Below, piece after piece: positions 1 through 8,471 of a stretch of DNA of 64,000 bases (position 1 is its first letter; each line of letters opens with the position of its first letter). The stretch is from NCBI RefSeq assembly GCF_030433715.1, contig NZ_JAROCC010000011.1, positions 62,001 through 126,000 of the forward strand. The letters are read 5' to 3'. The DNA is from Sporosarcina highlanderae (GTDB lineage Bacteria; Bacillota; Bacilli; Bacillales_A; Planococcaceae). The notes below the pieces were generated by a model that was not told the DNA's origin, did no database searches, and worked only from the letters and a program-made list of their open reading frames with translations. The position numbers and the translations under genes are program-made.

Positions 1-2009
1 TTGTCAAAGGAATGGAAGATAACCGCAATGATCTACTTGTCATATTGGCTGGTTATGGGGATGAAATGGAAGAATTCCTTAAAGTGAATCCTGGCCTAAA
101 ATCGCGTTTTCCGAACTTGATCCATTTCGAGGATTATACATCAGAGGAGCTCTGGAAAATTGCTTTGCATACTGCACATAGCAAAGGGTACAGGATTGCA
201 GCGAACTGTGAGGAACCGCTGCTCCGTCTATTTGATAAACGGCAGATTAAAGGACGGAATGACAGTGGAAACGGTCGCTTAGTCCGAAATATTGTAGAAA
301 GCACCATTTTGAATCAATCCAAACGCTTGAATGAAGACCCAACCGCCGAATTGGATGAACTTCGCTATGAAGATTTCCAGTTCGAAGAAACCGGCGATTT
401 CGATCTCGATGCATCCCTTGCGCCAATTATCGGTTTAACCGACGTGAAGGAGTTTGTCCGTCTGCAACATAAGTTGTTGATAGCGGAAGAGAAAAGACGT
501 GCTGCGGGCATTCAAATGGATACCACGCAATCATTAAATATGATATTTAGCGGCAACCCCGGTACCGGAAAGACGACCATCGCGCGTGTCGTGGCGCAGA
601 TGTTCAAAGATATGGGCATGCTGAAATCTGGCCATTTAGTGGAAGTGGACCGTGGCGGATTAGTGTCCCAATACGTTGGCCATACGGCGAAGAAGACGGA
701 AGAAGTGTTCCGGTCGGCGCTCGGCGGTGTACTTTTCATCGATGAAGCGTATTCATTGTCTTCCGAAGGGGACAGTTTCGGCAGGGAAGCGATCCATACA
801 CTCGTGAAGCTGATTGAGGATTACCGTGGCGAAATTGTTGTGATTTTGGCGGGATATGACAAGGAAATGAAAGAATTCATGAAAGCGAATACGGGTCTTG
901 CATCTCGCTTTCCGCTTCAGATTAAGTTTCCCGACTATCATGCGGAGGAACTGTTCCGCATCGCCCAAAAGATAATTTCGTCAAAAGGCTTCCGTTTGGC
1001 GGCAGATGCACAGCAATTATTGGAGGAACAGGTCGGCCAACTGCATAAGCAAGCGACAGCTGATTCCGGGAACGGCCGGATGGTAAGAAACTATGTAGAA
1101 GAAATAGTGCGAAACCAGTCGGCGAGGATTGCTACGGTGGATGTGCCTGCGGAAGAAATGCAAATGATCATCCCGCAGGATATTGAACCGATGAAAAAAG
1201 TCGACGATGATTTCGACCTCGAGGAACAATTGGCGAAAATCGTTGGATTGGATGAAGTGAAAGGTTATATACGTGGTCTCAACGCACGATTACGGATGCA
1301 GAATGAACGGAAAAAATTGGGCATGATTGTTGACGATTCCCAGACGATGCATATGATCTTTAAAGGAAATCCAGGAACCGGGAAGACGATGGTGGCACGA
1401 ACAGTCGCTCAAGTACTCTATCATATTGGCGTCATTCGAACGAACAAGCTCATCGAAACAGATCGCGCCGACCTTGTGGCAGGATACGTTGGACAGACTG
1501 CCATGAAGACGAGGGAAGTGGTATTATCTGCGATGGACGGCGTCCTTTTCATCGACGAAGCATACGCTTTAGCGCAGGGAGGCACGAATGACTTCGGCAA
1601 AGAGGCTATTGATACATTGGTGAAAATGATGGATGACCATCGAGACCGACTTGTCGTCATCCTTGCAGGGTATAGCGAGGATATGGATCAGTTTTTGGTT
1701 ATTAATCCAGGCTTAAGATCCCGCTTCCCGAACGTTATTGAGTTCTCCGACTACTCGACAGAGCAGTTACTGCGCATTTCCAATCAATTCTTCGAAGGAA
1801 GGGGCTATGTCCTTGACTTAGCTGCAAAAGAAAAACTGTCGGAAATCCTATCCGAAGCTTCGAAGGAACCGCATTTCGGAAATGGCCGTTACGTCCGAAA
1901 CTTGTATGAAAAGGCAATTAATAACCAGGCAATCCGCCTTAGCACCGATCCTCATCTGACCCGTGAAGAATTGATGACGATCCAGTCGGCTGATCTTGAA
2001 AGGGTGTAG
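1..2009 (+). CDS. Multi-domain AAA ATPase (CbxX/SpoVK type), 5' truncated by window edge
   Basis: The reading frame is open to the left edge (codons from base 3), and the first methionine at 12 lies inside an AAA module, so the gene starts outside the window. Visible are the tail of one AAA domain (about residues 1-130), a full domain with Walker A GNPGTGKTT near residue 180 and Walker B VLFIDEAYSL near 240, and another full domain with GNPGTGKTM near 450 and VLFIDEAYAL near 515. Each ends in the SGNGR/FGNGR-VRN sensor region typical of the CbxX/CfqX/SpoVK (EccA-like) family. SpoVK has one such domain; this protein has at least three. It probably acts as a cytosolic remodelling ATPase. Two membrane-protein genes follow closely and probably share the transcript. 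The substrate is unknown. Confidence 0.85.
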   Translation, partial: VKGMEDNRNDLLVILAGYGDEMEEFLKVNPGLKSRFPNLIHFEDYTSEELWKIALHTAHSKGYRIAANCEEPLLRLFDKRQIKGRNDSGNGRLVRNIVESTILNQSKRLNEDPTAELDELRYEDFQFEETGDFDLDASLAPIIGLTDVKEFVRLQHKLLIAEEKRRAAGIQMDTTQSLNMIFSGNPGTGKTTIARVVAQMFKDMGMLKSGHLVEVDRGGLVSQYVGHTAKKTEEVFRSALGGVLFIDEAYSLSSEGDSFGREAIHTLVKLIEDYRGEIVVILAGYDKEMKEFMKANTGLASRFPLQIKFPDYHAEELFRIAQKIISSKGFRLAADAQQLLEEQVGQLHKQATADSGNGRMVRNYVEEIVRNQSARIATVDVPAEEMQMIIPQDIEPMKKVDDDFDLEEQLAKIVGLDEVKGYIRGLNARLRMQNERKKLGMIVDDSQTMHMIFKGNPGTGKTMVARTVAQVLYHIGVIRTNKLIETDRADLVAGYVGQTAMKTREVVLSAMDGVLFIDEAYALAQGGTNDFGKEAIDTLVKMMDDHRDRLVVILAGYSEDMDQFLVINPGLRSRFPNVIEFSDYSTEQLLRISNQFFEGRGYVLDLAAKEKLSEILSEASKEPHFGNGRYVRNLYEKAINNQAIRLSTDPHLTREELMTIQSADLERV

Positions 2010-2014
2010 TACGA

Positions 2015-2455
2015 ATGAAAAGTAAATTGGCCGCCGCAGCAGCAATCCTATATTTTATTTTTCCGATGTCTATCGTATTAATCATACTGATATTCACTCC
2101 GATTATGTTTCTATCTGATGTCAGCACAATCCGTACAGCGGGTTTTGCGGGTCCGCAGACCGGCATTGCTATGATAGGTATTTGCGGATTGTTCATCGGG
2201 ATTTCTATGCTGGTACCAGCGTTACGGCGGATGTATCGAGCGATTCCTTGGTTATACGCATTCATTACAATCTTTTTCATTAATGTCATCATCGCGAATA
2301 CGGCATTGATGATTTTGAATAAAGGGTATGAAGTAACGAATTCAACACGTCATACAATCTTCTTGATACTCATGATTGTATTTATCATCGGGGCGAGACT
2401 GGCGATGAGCATATATTTCAAGAAGAGACCAGTGACTTCCGTGGAAGTGAGGTAG
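2015..2455 (+). CDS. Four-helix integral membrane protein, unknown function
   Basis: This 146-residue protein begins 5 bases after the AAA ATPase stop. Four hydrophobic segments are visible at about residues 5-30, 42-68, 76-101 and 114-135, with short polar loops and a basic C-terminus. No catalytic motif or family signature was recognised. The tight spacing on both sides (4 bases to the next start) suggests an operon with the ATPase and the following anchored protein, so it may be a membrane partner of that ATPase. That role is inferred from position only. Confidence 0.7.
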   Translation: MKSKLAAAAAILYFIFPMSIVLIILIFTPIMFLSDVSTIRTAGFAGPQTGIAMIGICGLFIGISMLVPALRRMYRAIPWLYAFITIFFINVIIANTALMILNKGYEVTNSTRHTIFLILMIVFIIGARLAMSIYFKKRPVTSVEVR

Positions 2456-2459
2456 GACA

Positions 2460-3089
2460 TTGACAGAAAAGAAGAAGGATTTGAGAACCAAATTGGAAGA
2501 AGCAAGGGGCACTCCAAAATCGAAGCAAAGAGGAAGTATGGGTGAATCGCACCCGTCCTGGGGGGAGCCTGAAACTGCTGAAAAATCAATCCGAAAACGG
2601 AATGATCGACCGCTGAAAATTTTCGGAGCCATCTGTCTGGCCATTGGAATAGGGACTGTTGCATTTTCGGGTAGCACCAGTCCTTCAAGTTCCGAGGCAG
2701 CAAAGAATGCCCTTGAAACAAAAGTATCTTCAGGCGTTTCGGCTGGAACAATCCTGCTCAGGTCGGACGAAAACATCGGGGCAAAGGACTATACGATTGA
2801 GCATACCCATGCAGGCGACCAAGCAAAACTATGGATTTGGGATTATGCAGCCGAGGACGGGGATTTCGTTCAAGTCATCGTAGATGGTGTCCCAACATCT
2901 GAACCATTCATGATTAAACACAAACCGAAAGTAATCACCGTACCAGCAATTGGAACAATCGAAGTGAAAGGGATTCGTGATGGTGGTGGGGGCATCACCT
3001 ATGCAGTCCGCTACGAGGCGAATGGAACAAGCTATTTCAACAGTGCACCTGAAGGGGAATTTAATACGTATACACTGAAGCGCAAATGA
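2460..3089 (+). CDS. Membrane-anchored extracytoplasmic protein, unknown
   Basis: The 209-residue product starts at a TTG. Residues 1-45 are charged and cytoplasmic-looking, residues about 47-68 form one hydrophobic anchor, and the rest (about 140 residues) is a soluble, glycine- and threonine-rich domain that probably lies outside the membrane. No cysteine pair or enzyme motif is apparent. It is the last gene of the three-gene unit and is followed by a good intrinsic terminator at 3098. The function is not recognised. Confidence 0.65.
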   Translation: MTEKKKDLRTKLEEARGTPKSKQRGSMGESHPSWGEPETAEKSIRKRNDRPLKIFGAICLAIGIGTVAFSGSTSPSSSEAAKNALETKVSSGVSAGTILLRSDENIGAKDYTIEHTHAGDQAKLWIWDYAAEDGDFVQVIVDGVPTSEPFMIKHKPKVITVPAIGTIEVKGIRDGGGGITYAVRYEANGTSYFNSAPEGEFNTYTLKRK

Positions 3090-3097
3090 AGAAGCGG

Positions 3098-3145
3098 GGC
3101 TGTCCGGAATGGTAGTGAAAACTCACCTTCCGCGACAGCCTTTTT
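3098..3145 (+). terminator. Intrinsic terminator after the AAA/membrane operon
   Basis: GGCTGTC pairs with GACAGCC and CGGAA with TTCCG around an A-rich loop. The stem is followed by TTTTT. Confidence 0.85.
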
Positions 3146-3151
3146 AGTACC

Positions 3152-3311
3152 CAATTTAGTACCTGTGCAGCAAACTATTCTAATAATACACTACAATTGC
3201 ATAAATATTAAAAATGAAGTCAATAAATTTTAGAGTTTCACCAGTATTGTTGTATATTTATGCGAATCGGTTGAATTGTCGTGAATGTTTCATGCACAGG
3301 CACCTTTACAA
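3152..3311. repeat. MITE-like repeat, copy 1 (decayed left end)
   Basis: About 155 bases matching a second copy at 11482-11641. The shared left block runs from TACCTGTG through an AAACTATT..AATAAT..CACTACAATTGCATAAA core. The shared right block has GAATTGTC..AATGT and ends in CACAGG-ACCTTTACAA. The left terminal inverted repeat is only partly conserved here. It fills the gap between the upstream terminator and the queC promoter, and no coding capacity was seen. Confidence 0.75.
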
Positions 3312-3342
3312 AGAAACGGTATCTTCATATAACGAATTCAGG

Positions 3343-3348
3343 TATACT
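3343..3348 (+). promoter_or_regulatory. Probable -10 element of the queC operon
   Basis: TATACT lies 8 bases upstream of the first riboswitch base, which places transcription start at the riboswitch. No good -35 hexamer is visible 16-18 bases upstream. Confidence 0.45.
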
Positions 3349-3356
3349 CTTATTGA

Positions 3357-3398
3357 AGAGGGTTCGAAACCATCCCCTCTATAATAAAAACTAGGGAG
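3357..3398 (+). promoter_or_regulatory. preQ1-I riboswitch, translational
   Basis: AGAGGG (3357-3362) pairs with CCCTCT (3375-3380) around a 12-base loop beginning TTC. An A-rich tail follows and ends in AACTAGGGAGG, which is also the queC Shine-Dalgarno. This is the layout of the preQ1-I aptamer (P1, L1, A-rich L2, tail joining the loop in a pseudoknot). There is no terminator before the ATG at 3408, so control is probably by masking the ribosome site. The loop differs from the usual UUCnAGC pattern, so the pseudoknot partner is unclear. Confidence 0.85.
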
Positions 3399-3407
3399 GA
3401 AGTACAT

Positions 3408-4058
3408 ATGGAAAAAGCGGTAGTCGTATTTAGTGGCGGGCAAGATTCAACGACGTGTCTTCTGTGGGCTTTGGAGACATTCGATCACGTTGAAGCCGTC
3501 ACTTTTTTGTATGGCCAAAGAAATGCGTCGGAACTGGATTCGGCGAAGAAGATTGCAGAGGATTTGGGGGTTCCCCATACCGTCATGGATTTAAATTTGT
3601 TGAACCAGCTGACGGAGAATGCCATGACCCGCAGTGACATGGAGATTGACGAGACGGGTGGAGTTCCGAATACGTTTGTCGAGGGTAGAAACCATATATT
3701 CCTGTCGTTCGCGGCGATTTACGCAAAGCGTGTTGGGGCGAGGCATGTCATTACGGGTGTGAGTGAAACGGATTTCAGCGGTTATCCAGATTGCCGGAAT
3801 GATTTTATCAAATCATTGAATGTCACGCTGAATCTTGCGATGGATGCACGCTTCGAGTTCCATACGCCGTTAATGTGGAAAACGAAGGCGGATGTCTGGG
3901 AGATGGCGGACAAAATGGGCAGTTTAGAGTATATCAGAGAGAATACGACGACTTGTTATAACGGAATCATCGGTGATGGATGCGGTGATTGTCCTTCTTG
4001 TAAATTGAGAAAACAAGGCCTTGATGCGTACCTGACAGGAGGCCGCGTACATGTTTAG
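3408..4058 (+). CDS. queC: 7-cyano-7-deazaguanine (preQ0) synthase QueC
   Basis: QueC converts 7-carboxy-7-deazaguanine to preQ0 with ATP and ammonia in the queuosine pathway. The 216-residue protein has the PP-loop [11 protein letters not shown] at residues 6-16 and a C-terminal zinc site in [18 protein letters not shown]. The length is that of the family. It is the first gene behind the preQ1-I riboswitch and overlaps the next gene by 8 bases. queD and queE, which usually adjoin it in Bacillus, are absent from this operon. Confidence 0.97.
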   Translation: MEKAVVVFSGGQDSTTCLLWALETFDHVEAVTFLYGQRNASELDSAKKIAEDLGVPHTVMDLNLLNQLTENAMTRSDMEIDETGGVPNTFVEGRNHIFLSFAAIYAKRVGARHVITGVSETDFSGYPDCRNDFIKSLNVTLNLAMDARFEFHTPLMWKTKADVWEMADKMGSLEYIRENTTTCYNGIIGDGCGDCPSCKLRKQGLDAYLTGGRVHV

Positions 4059-4638
4059 GATTTTAATCTACTTACTATCGATCGTACTTGCCAACGTGAT
4101 TACGGCCAAATTTGCGCCGATTGAATTAGGTTTATTCATCATCCCTTATGGAACGTTGTTTATAGGATTGACGTTAGTTATGCGGGATATGGTCCAGAAT
4201 CGATTCGGCCGTTGGAAAACATATGTGTTAATTATTGCTGCGCTTGCAATCTCTGCGATTACAAGCCACTTGTTAGGCGACGCGTTGTGGGTTGTATTTG
4301 CGTCGATGCTTAGCTTTATCATATCCGAAACGGTCGATACGGAAATTTATACGCGTTTCAAACTACCTTTTGTCAAACGAGTCATGTATTCCGGAATTAT
4401 CGCTGGATTTCTTGATTCTGCAGTATTCGTTATCATCGGAATCGGTCCGTTAGGTCTCAAGTTCGTACCGTGGGAGCTTGTCCCTTACGCAATTGCGGGA
4501 CAGTGGATTGCGAAGACGCTTATGCAGCTGATTGTTGCCGGAGGAATCAGGCATTTTGTTATAAAATTGGGCATTTATGAACCGAATATATCAGACGAAC
4601 CACATAAAGTTCCGCAAACAGTGCGGGCCACACAATAA
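4051..4638 (+). CDS. Queuosine precursor transporter (VUT/YhhQ family)
   Basis: A 195-residue hydrophobic protein with about six membrane segments and the family stretches [12 protein letters not shown] and ETVDTEIY. The VUT (YhhQ/QPTR) family imports deazapurine precursors of queuosine. The start codon overlaps the end of queC by 8 bases and queF follows 16 bases later, which fits translational coupling and one riboswitch-controlled transcript. The exact substrate (preQ0, preQ1 or queuine) cannot be read from the sequence. Confidence 0.88.
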   Translation: MFRILIYLLSIVLANVITAKFAPIELGLFIIPYGTLFIGLTLVMRDMVQNRFGRWKTYVLIIAALAISAITSHLLGDALWVVFASMLSFIISETVDTEIYTRFKLPFVKRVMYSGIIAGFLDSAVFVIIGIGPLGLKFVPWELVPYAIAGQWIAKTLMQLIVAGGIRHFVIKLGIYEPNISDEPHKVPQTVRATQ

Positions 4639-4654
4639 GGGAGGAGCAAATCGA

Positions 4655-5143
4655 ATGAAACAAAGTGACACGAAAGATCTTACATTGCTTGGAAATCAAA
4701 ACACGGAATACAACTATGACTACAATCCGAGTATACTTGAAACTTTTGAGAACCAACATCAGGACAACAATTATTTTGTAAAGTTCAATATTCCTGAGTT
4801 TACAAGCCTTTGCCCGATGACCGGGCAACCGGATTTTGCGGCAATCTATATTTCTTATATTCCGGATGTTCGAATGGTGGAAAGCAAGTCGTTGAAATTA
4901 TACATGTTCAGTTTCCGAAACCACGGGGCTTATCATGAGGACTGCGTAAACATTATTATGAATGACCTCATTGAACTGATGGATCCACGGTATATTGAAG
5001 TGTGGGCCAAATTCACACCGCGTGGCGGCATCTCGATCGACCCGTATTGCAATTACGGAAAATCAGGCACGATGTTTGAACAAATGGCGATTAACAGGCT
5101 CATGCAGCACGATATGTATCCGGAAAACATTGATAATCGATAA
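4655..5143 (+). CDS. queF: NADPH-dependent preQ0 reductase QueF
   Basis: QueF reduces the nitrile of preQ0 to the amine preQ1. The 162-residue protein has the unimodular QueF layout: the catalytic cysteine in [10 protein letters not shown] (C53, with D60) and the substrate-binding pair H94-E95 in [10 protein letters not shown]. The start at 4655 is chosen because GGGAGGAG lies at the right distance; the frame is open further upstream. It completes a preQ0-to-preQ1 segment with queC, and a strong terminator follows. Confidence 0.97.
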   Translation: MKQSDTKDLTLLGNQNTEYNYDYNPSILETFENQHQDNNYFVKFNIPEFTSLCPMTGQPDFAAIYISYIPDVRMVESKSLKLYMFSFRNHGAYHEDCVNIIMNDLIELMDPRYIEVWAKFTPRGGISIDPYCNYGKSGTMFEQMAINRLMQHDMYPENIDNR

Positions 5144-5154
5144 GTAGGATGAAG

Positions 5155-5199
5155 AAAAAAAGCGTTGGATCCCTTAAACATAGGTATCCAACGCTTTTT
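5155..5199 (+). terminator. Intrinsic terminator of the que operon
   Basis: AAAAAGCGTTGGAT pairs with ATCCAACGCTTTTT around a short loop. It works in both directions by symmetry. Confidence 0.9.
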
Positions 5200-5282
5200 A
5201 TGTGAGGATAATTTCAGGTTCTCACTGTAGCCATAATTGTTTCAGAACCTGCAAACGCTATAAATGAGCGTATTCATATTGT

Positions 5283-6026
5283 TTACCACCTTTTCGTGGA
5301 GCATCCCTCACAGACGAATTGCTTCAACTTCACGATTTCCGAGAATTCTTCCATGGGTTCAGGGTATCGGCAAGACGGACAAATGGCCATGCGTTCAAGA
5401 CTGATATATTCTTCCATTTCTTCATCGGCCACGCCGTACGCAGTGACAGCAGCTTCGTACAAAGCTTCTATAAATGGATCGGGATAAAGCGAATCATCCG
5501 GGAACGAAATGATATTGCGGTATTCTGTTTTGGCATTTAAGCTGTCATTGTAAGAGATATGTGGTTTCCATTCTTCATTTGCCATCCTGTCGTTCAAAGT
5601 TTGAATGATTTTATCGCATCGGTCCGTGGACAGCCCATGCCATGTTAAATGTAGCCCTTGGAACACCTCATATTGGGATGAATCGCCGAAATAAGCGACC
5701 ACCTTTTCATACAAATCATCAATACAGTCGTGAAGATATTGGATTTGCTTGCAATAATAATCCCAACGGCTTTCTGCAAAATAAACAAATGCTGAATCCC
5801 TTAACATCGAAATTTCTACAAGCGCATCATCACGTTCATCCAGTGACGAGAAACGAATGTACCCGTCTGCATATTCCCGGTACGATTCTAAAATGCCGAC
5901 GTAGGAAATGGCATGCAACTCATCAAGAGTACCTTCAGGTAAGCAAATTTCGGAGCAAAAAAGGCTATCGTTAGCGCGTAACGGTTCTTCCGAAAACTCA
6001 CTGGAACAAGTGAAACAGATATACAT
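5283..6026 (-). CDS. Acidic protein with zinc ribbons at both ends, unknown
   Basis: A protein of about 247 residues. The N-terminus has a likely zinc knuckle (C4, C7, C24, C28) and the C-terminus another (CPSC near 224 and CEGC near 241). The middle is acidic and probably helical. The start at 6026 is preferred over 6056 because GGGGG precedes it at suitable spacing. It lies alone between convergent and divergent neighbours. No family was recognised; the zinc ribbons suggest a nucleic-acid or protein-binding role, but that is inference. Confidence 0.65.
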   Translation of the reverse strand: MYICFTCSSEFSEEPLRANDSLFCSEICLPEGTLDELHAISYVGILESYREYADGYIRFSSLDERDDALVEISMLRDSAFVYFAESRWDYYCKQIQYLHDCIDDLYEKVVAYFGDSSQYEVFQGLHLTWHGLSTDRCDKIIQTLNDRMANEEWKPHISYNDSLNAKTEYRNIISFPDDSLYPDPFIEALYEAAVTAYGVADEEMEEYISLERMAICPSCRYPEPMEEFSEIVKLKQFVCEGCSTKRW

Positions 6027-6151
6027 AACAAGCCCCCATTCTTTTTCATTAACCAATATACATAGGGCTCCAATAGTTTGTTATGGCAGGAACGTGTACC
6101 TTTATACGCCAAAGGGTTTCGGCAACTATTGTTTATGTTAGAAGCTCCCAT

Positions 6152-6180
6152 TTGCTATTTGATTAGAAACATGTTATTCT
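6152..6180 (+). promoter_or_regulatory. Candidate sigma-A promoter of the cold-shock gene
   Basis: TTGCTA and TATTCT are 17 bases apart. The predicted transcript has a 5' leader of about 125 bases, as expected for csp genes. The leader holds a 13-base direct repeat (GAATATATTTTGT type) at about 6212 and 6228 and a small hairpin GTGGAAATCCAC before the ribosome site. Confidence 0.5.
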
Positions 6181-6311
6181 TAAGAAGAATTATTTTTGTT
6201 CTAATTCAGATTGAGAATATATTTTGTCTGAATATATTTTGTTTTTCGTCTAAGGTTTTTGAGCAAGGATAGTATCACATATGTGGAAATCCACATTAGG
6301 AGGCAAAATTT

Positions 6312-6512
6312 ATGGAACAAGGTACAGTTAAGTGGTTTAATGCAGAAAAAGGTTTTGGATTCATCGAGCGTGAAGGTGGAGAAGACGTATTCGTACATTT
6401 CTCAGCTATCCAAAGCGATGGTTTCAAATCTTTAGACGAAGGTCAAAGTGTAACTTTTGATGTTGAACAAGGACAACGTGGCCTACAAGCTACAAACGTT
6501 CAAAAAGCTTAA
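6312..6512 (+). CDS. Cold-shock protein (CspA/CspB family)
   Basis: A 66-residue single cold-shock domain that binds single-stranded RNA and DNA and acts as an RNA chaperone. RNP1 is KGFGFIER (13-20) and RNP2 is VFVHFSAI (26-33). AGGAGG sits 8 bases before the ATG. The gene is monocistronic with a long leader and its own terminator, the usual arrangement for cold-inducible members. Which paralogue it is (B, C or D) cannot be told from one copy. Confidence 0.97.
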   Translation: MEQGTVKWFNAEKGFGFIEREGGEDVFVHFSAIQSDGFKSLDEGQSVTFDVEQGQRGLQATNVQKA

Positions 6513-6522
6513 TATAAGCCTG

Positions 6523-6552
6523 AAAAGACCCTATTCGTAGGGTCTTTTTTTA
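6523..6552 (+). terminator. Intrinsic terminator of the csp gene
   Basis: AAAGACCCTA TTCG TAGGGTCTTT followed by a T run. Confidence 0.93.
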
Positions 6553-6614
6553 TTTTAATTAATTTGAAACCAATACGTACTTCCCACGTATTACCATTTG
6601 GGGGAGGTGGGGGG

Positions 6615-7166
6615 ATGTTAAGTAGAAATGAGCCACGACACATTTTTATGGCAATTTCGTTCGGGATTCTAGTAGTTTCTCCTGTGTTTCTTTTACTGTT
6701 ACCATCATTTATAGCCAACTCGCTTTACCAAGAGCCAAGTACTTGGGTCATTGTTGTTCCTTCGAAGGTGTATTTGTTATATGGGGTTGGAGTACTTTTT
6801 CTAATCATCGCCACTTCTTTGCTCTGGATTTTGTCTGTGAATAAAAAATCGAAATGGCTTGCCGCAATATGCATCCTAATTTCGATTTTATTTGTGGCAG
6901 AAGGATCCGGGCATTATGTACGCGTGTCAACGGAAGGCATTTCATTCAAACGGGGAGTGGTGGAGGCAAACCAGCATTATGCATGGGATAAAATTGAGCA
7001 AGTCGTTTTTCGTCAGATTCCGCAAGAGGGAGGATTTCCGAAGTTCGATTTCTATTTTAGAGATGGGGAAATGGTTACATTGCCTCAAAATCGGCATATG
7101 CACTTGTTCCATAATACACTTGTCAAGACGCTTCAGCGTGAAGGGATAGACGTGACACGCAAATGA
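6615..7166 (+). CDS. Three-helix membrane protein with cytosolic C-terminal domain
   Basis: About 183 residues. Three hydrophobic segments (about residues 12-33, 49-72 and 80-97) are followed by a soluble domain of 80 residues with alternating beta-strand character, reminiscent of small PH-like membrane proteins. The start is placed at 6615, since the upstream in-frame codons translate the G-rich ribosome site itself. Function is not recognised; it is a single-gene unit. Confidence 0.6.
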   Translation: MLSRNEPRHIFMAISFGILVVSPVFLLLLPSFIANSLYQEPSTWVIVVPSKVYLLYGVGVLFLIIATSLLWILSVNKKSKWLAAICILISILFVAEGSGHYVRVSTEGISFKRGVVEANQHYAWDKIEQVVFRQIPQEGGFPKFDFYFRDGEMVTLPQNRHMHLFHNTLVKTLQREGIDVTRK

Positions 7167-7282
7167 GGGTCATTTGGTGTTAGGGTTCCTATTGAGCTTG
7201 GACTTCTCATAGAACCCGACCCCTTGGTTTTAATTAATAATCGTGCTTGTCCGAATAGACTACTTTATAGTTTATTCAATTG

Positions 7283-7332
7283 GAAAAAGGGGTTGTTTCA
7301 AGGAGCAATTTTTTACCCTTTGAAATAGCCCC
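7283..7332 (-). terminator. Terminator of the phosphonate operon
   Basis: On the minus strand GGGGCTATTTCAA pairs with TTGAAACAACCCC (one mismatch, one wobble) and is followed by CTTTTTCC. It lies just after the transaminase stop. Confidence 0.75.
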
Positions 7333-7343
7333 TCATTTTCTAT

Positions 7344-8471
7344 TTAGTGCTCAGGAAGATAACCTATGCGTTTAAGATACAGTTCAAGCAAGCTCAGGAA
7401 GTGATCAATATCATCTTTCGTAAGATCGCCTATATTCGCGACTCGAAAGGAATTCAAATCTTTAAGCTTTCCAGGATAAATAGTTATGCCGTTTGTGTAG
7501 AAATAATCATGCATGCTCTCGAAGTTATATGCAACACACACAGGCTCTACGATTGCGGTAACAATTCTTGAATGATGTTCGGGAGCGACAAGATGCGTTA
7601 ATCGAAGTTTATTGATGCCAGCGACTAACGTTTTCCAGCACTCAGAATAGCGTGCATATCTTTCATTTACACCTTCTTCTTTTACTTCCATGATGGCTTG
7701 TTTTAATGCATACATTGTCTGAACGGGCGGGGTGAACCGCATTTGCCCTGTTTCCTTGAAATGTATATATTGATCATAAAGATTTAAGTAATAATTCCTT
7801 GGCCTTGTCTTCATTTCTTTCTCTACTTCATCTTTTTTTGCCACGACAAAAGAGACGCCTGCCATGCCTTGCAAGTTTTTATTGGAACTCGCCGCGAGAT
7901 AACTGATGTTCATCTTGCTCATTTGAATGGGAATCGCGGCGAATGAACTCATGGCATCCACCATCATTGTTAAATTGTTTTCTTTGCAAATTAAACCAAG
8001 CAATTCAATATCATTTAATAAACCCGTTGTTGTTTCATTGTGCACAACAGCAAGATAGGAAACGGGCTGCGGCCGATTTCGGATAAATGATTGCAAATGA
8101 TCGAACTGAATTGGCTGATCCACTGGACTAACATATTCAACCCAATCGAGCCGATATGCTTCTGCAATTTCACACATTCGTTTTCCATATGACCCATTAT
8201 TAATGATAACGATAACCCCGTCAGTCATTACGGTACTCAAGATTGACTCTACTGCAGCGGTACCGGATCCACCAAACAGAATGGTTGTATAGTCCTCCGT
8301 ATTTGCAACGAGACTCGTAAGTTCGGTAGATACCAAACGCATGATATCACCGAATTCTTTTTCGCGCGGGCAAATATCCGGGACGATCTGCGCGAATTTA
8401 ACCGTATCCGTTGTCGTAGCAGGACCTGGATTTAATAATATATTTCTTTTAAATTTCCGCATGCCACTCAT
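7344..8471 (-). CDS. phnW: 2-aminoethylphosphonate:pyruvate transaminase
   Basis: A class V PLP aminotransferase of 375 residues. Family marks are the N-terminal LLNPGPATTTDTVK stretch, GGSGTAAVE (67-75), the PLP-contact aspartate in VDAMSS (D172) and the Schiff-base lysine in SSNKNLQG (K198). In this operon it most likely runs in the biosynthetic direction, aminating phosphonoacetaldehyde to 2-aminoethylphosphonate. Its start overlaps the preceding stop by 4 bases (ATGA). A second ATG at 8462 is better spaced from the AAAGG site and may be the true start. Confidence 0.93.
   Translation of the reverse strand: MSGMRKFKRNILLNPGPATTTDTVKFAQIVPDICPREKEFGDIMRLVSTELTSLVANTEDYTTILFGGSGTAAVESILSTVMTDGVIVIINNGSYGKRMCEIAEAYRLDWVEYVSPVDQPIQFDHLQSFIRNRPQPVSYLAVVHNETTTGLLNDIELLGLICKENNLTMMVDAMSSFAAIPIQMSKMNISYLAASSNKNLQGMAGVSFVVAKKDEVEKEMKTRPRNYYLNLYDQYIHFKETGQMRFTPPVQTMYALKQAIMEVKEEGVNERYARYSECWKTLVAGINKLRLTHLVAPEHHSRIVTAIVEPVCVAYNFESMHDYFYTNGITIYPGKLKDLNSFRVANIGDLTKDDIDHFLSLLELYLKRIGYLPEH

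Noticed and set aside
3160..3342. A small gene or T-box before queC
   Set aside because: The sequence is explained by the MITE-like repeat, and no T-box motif was found.
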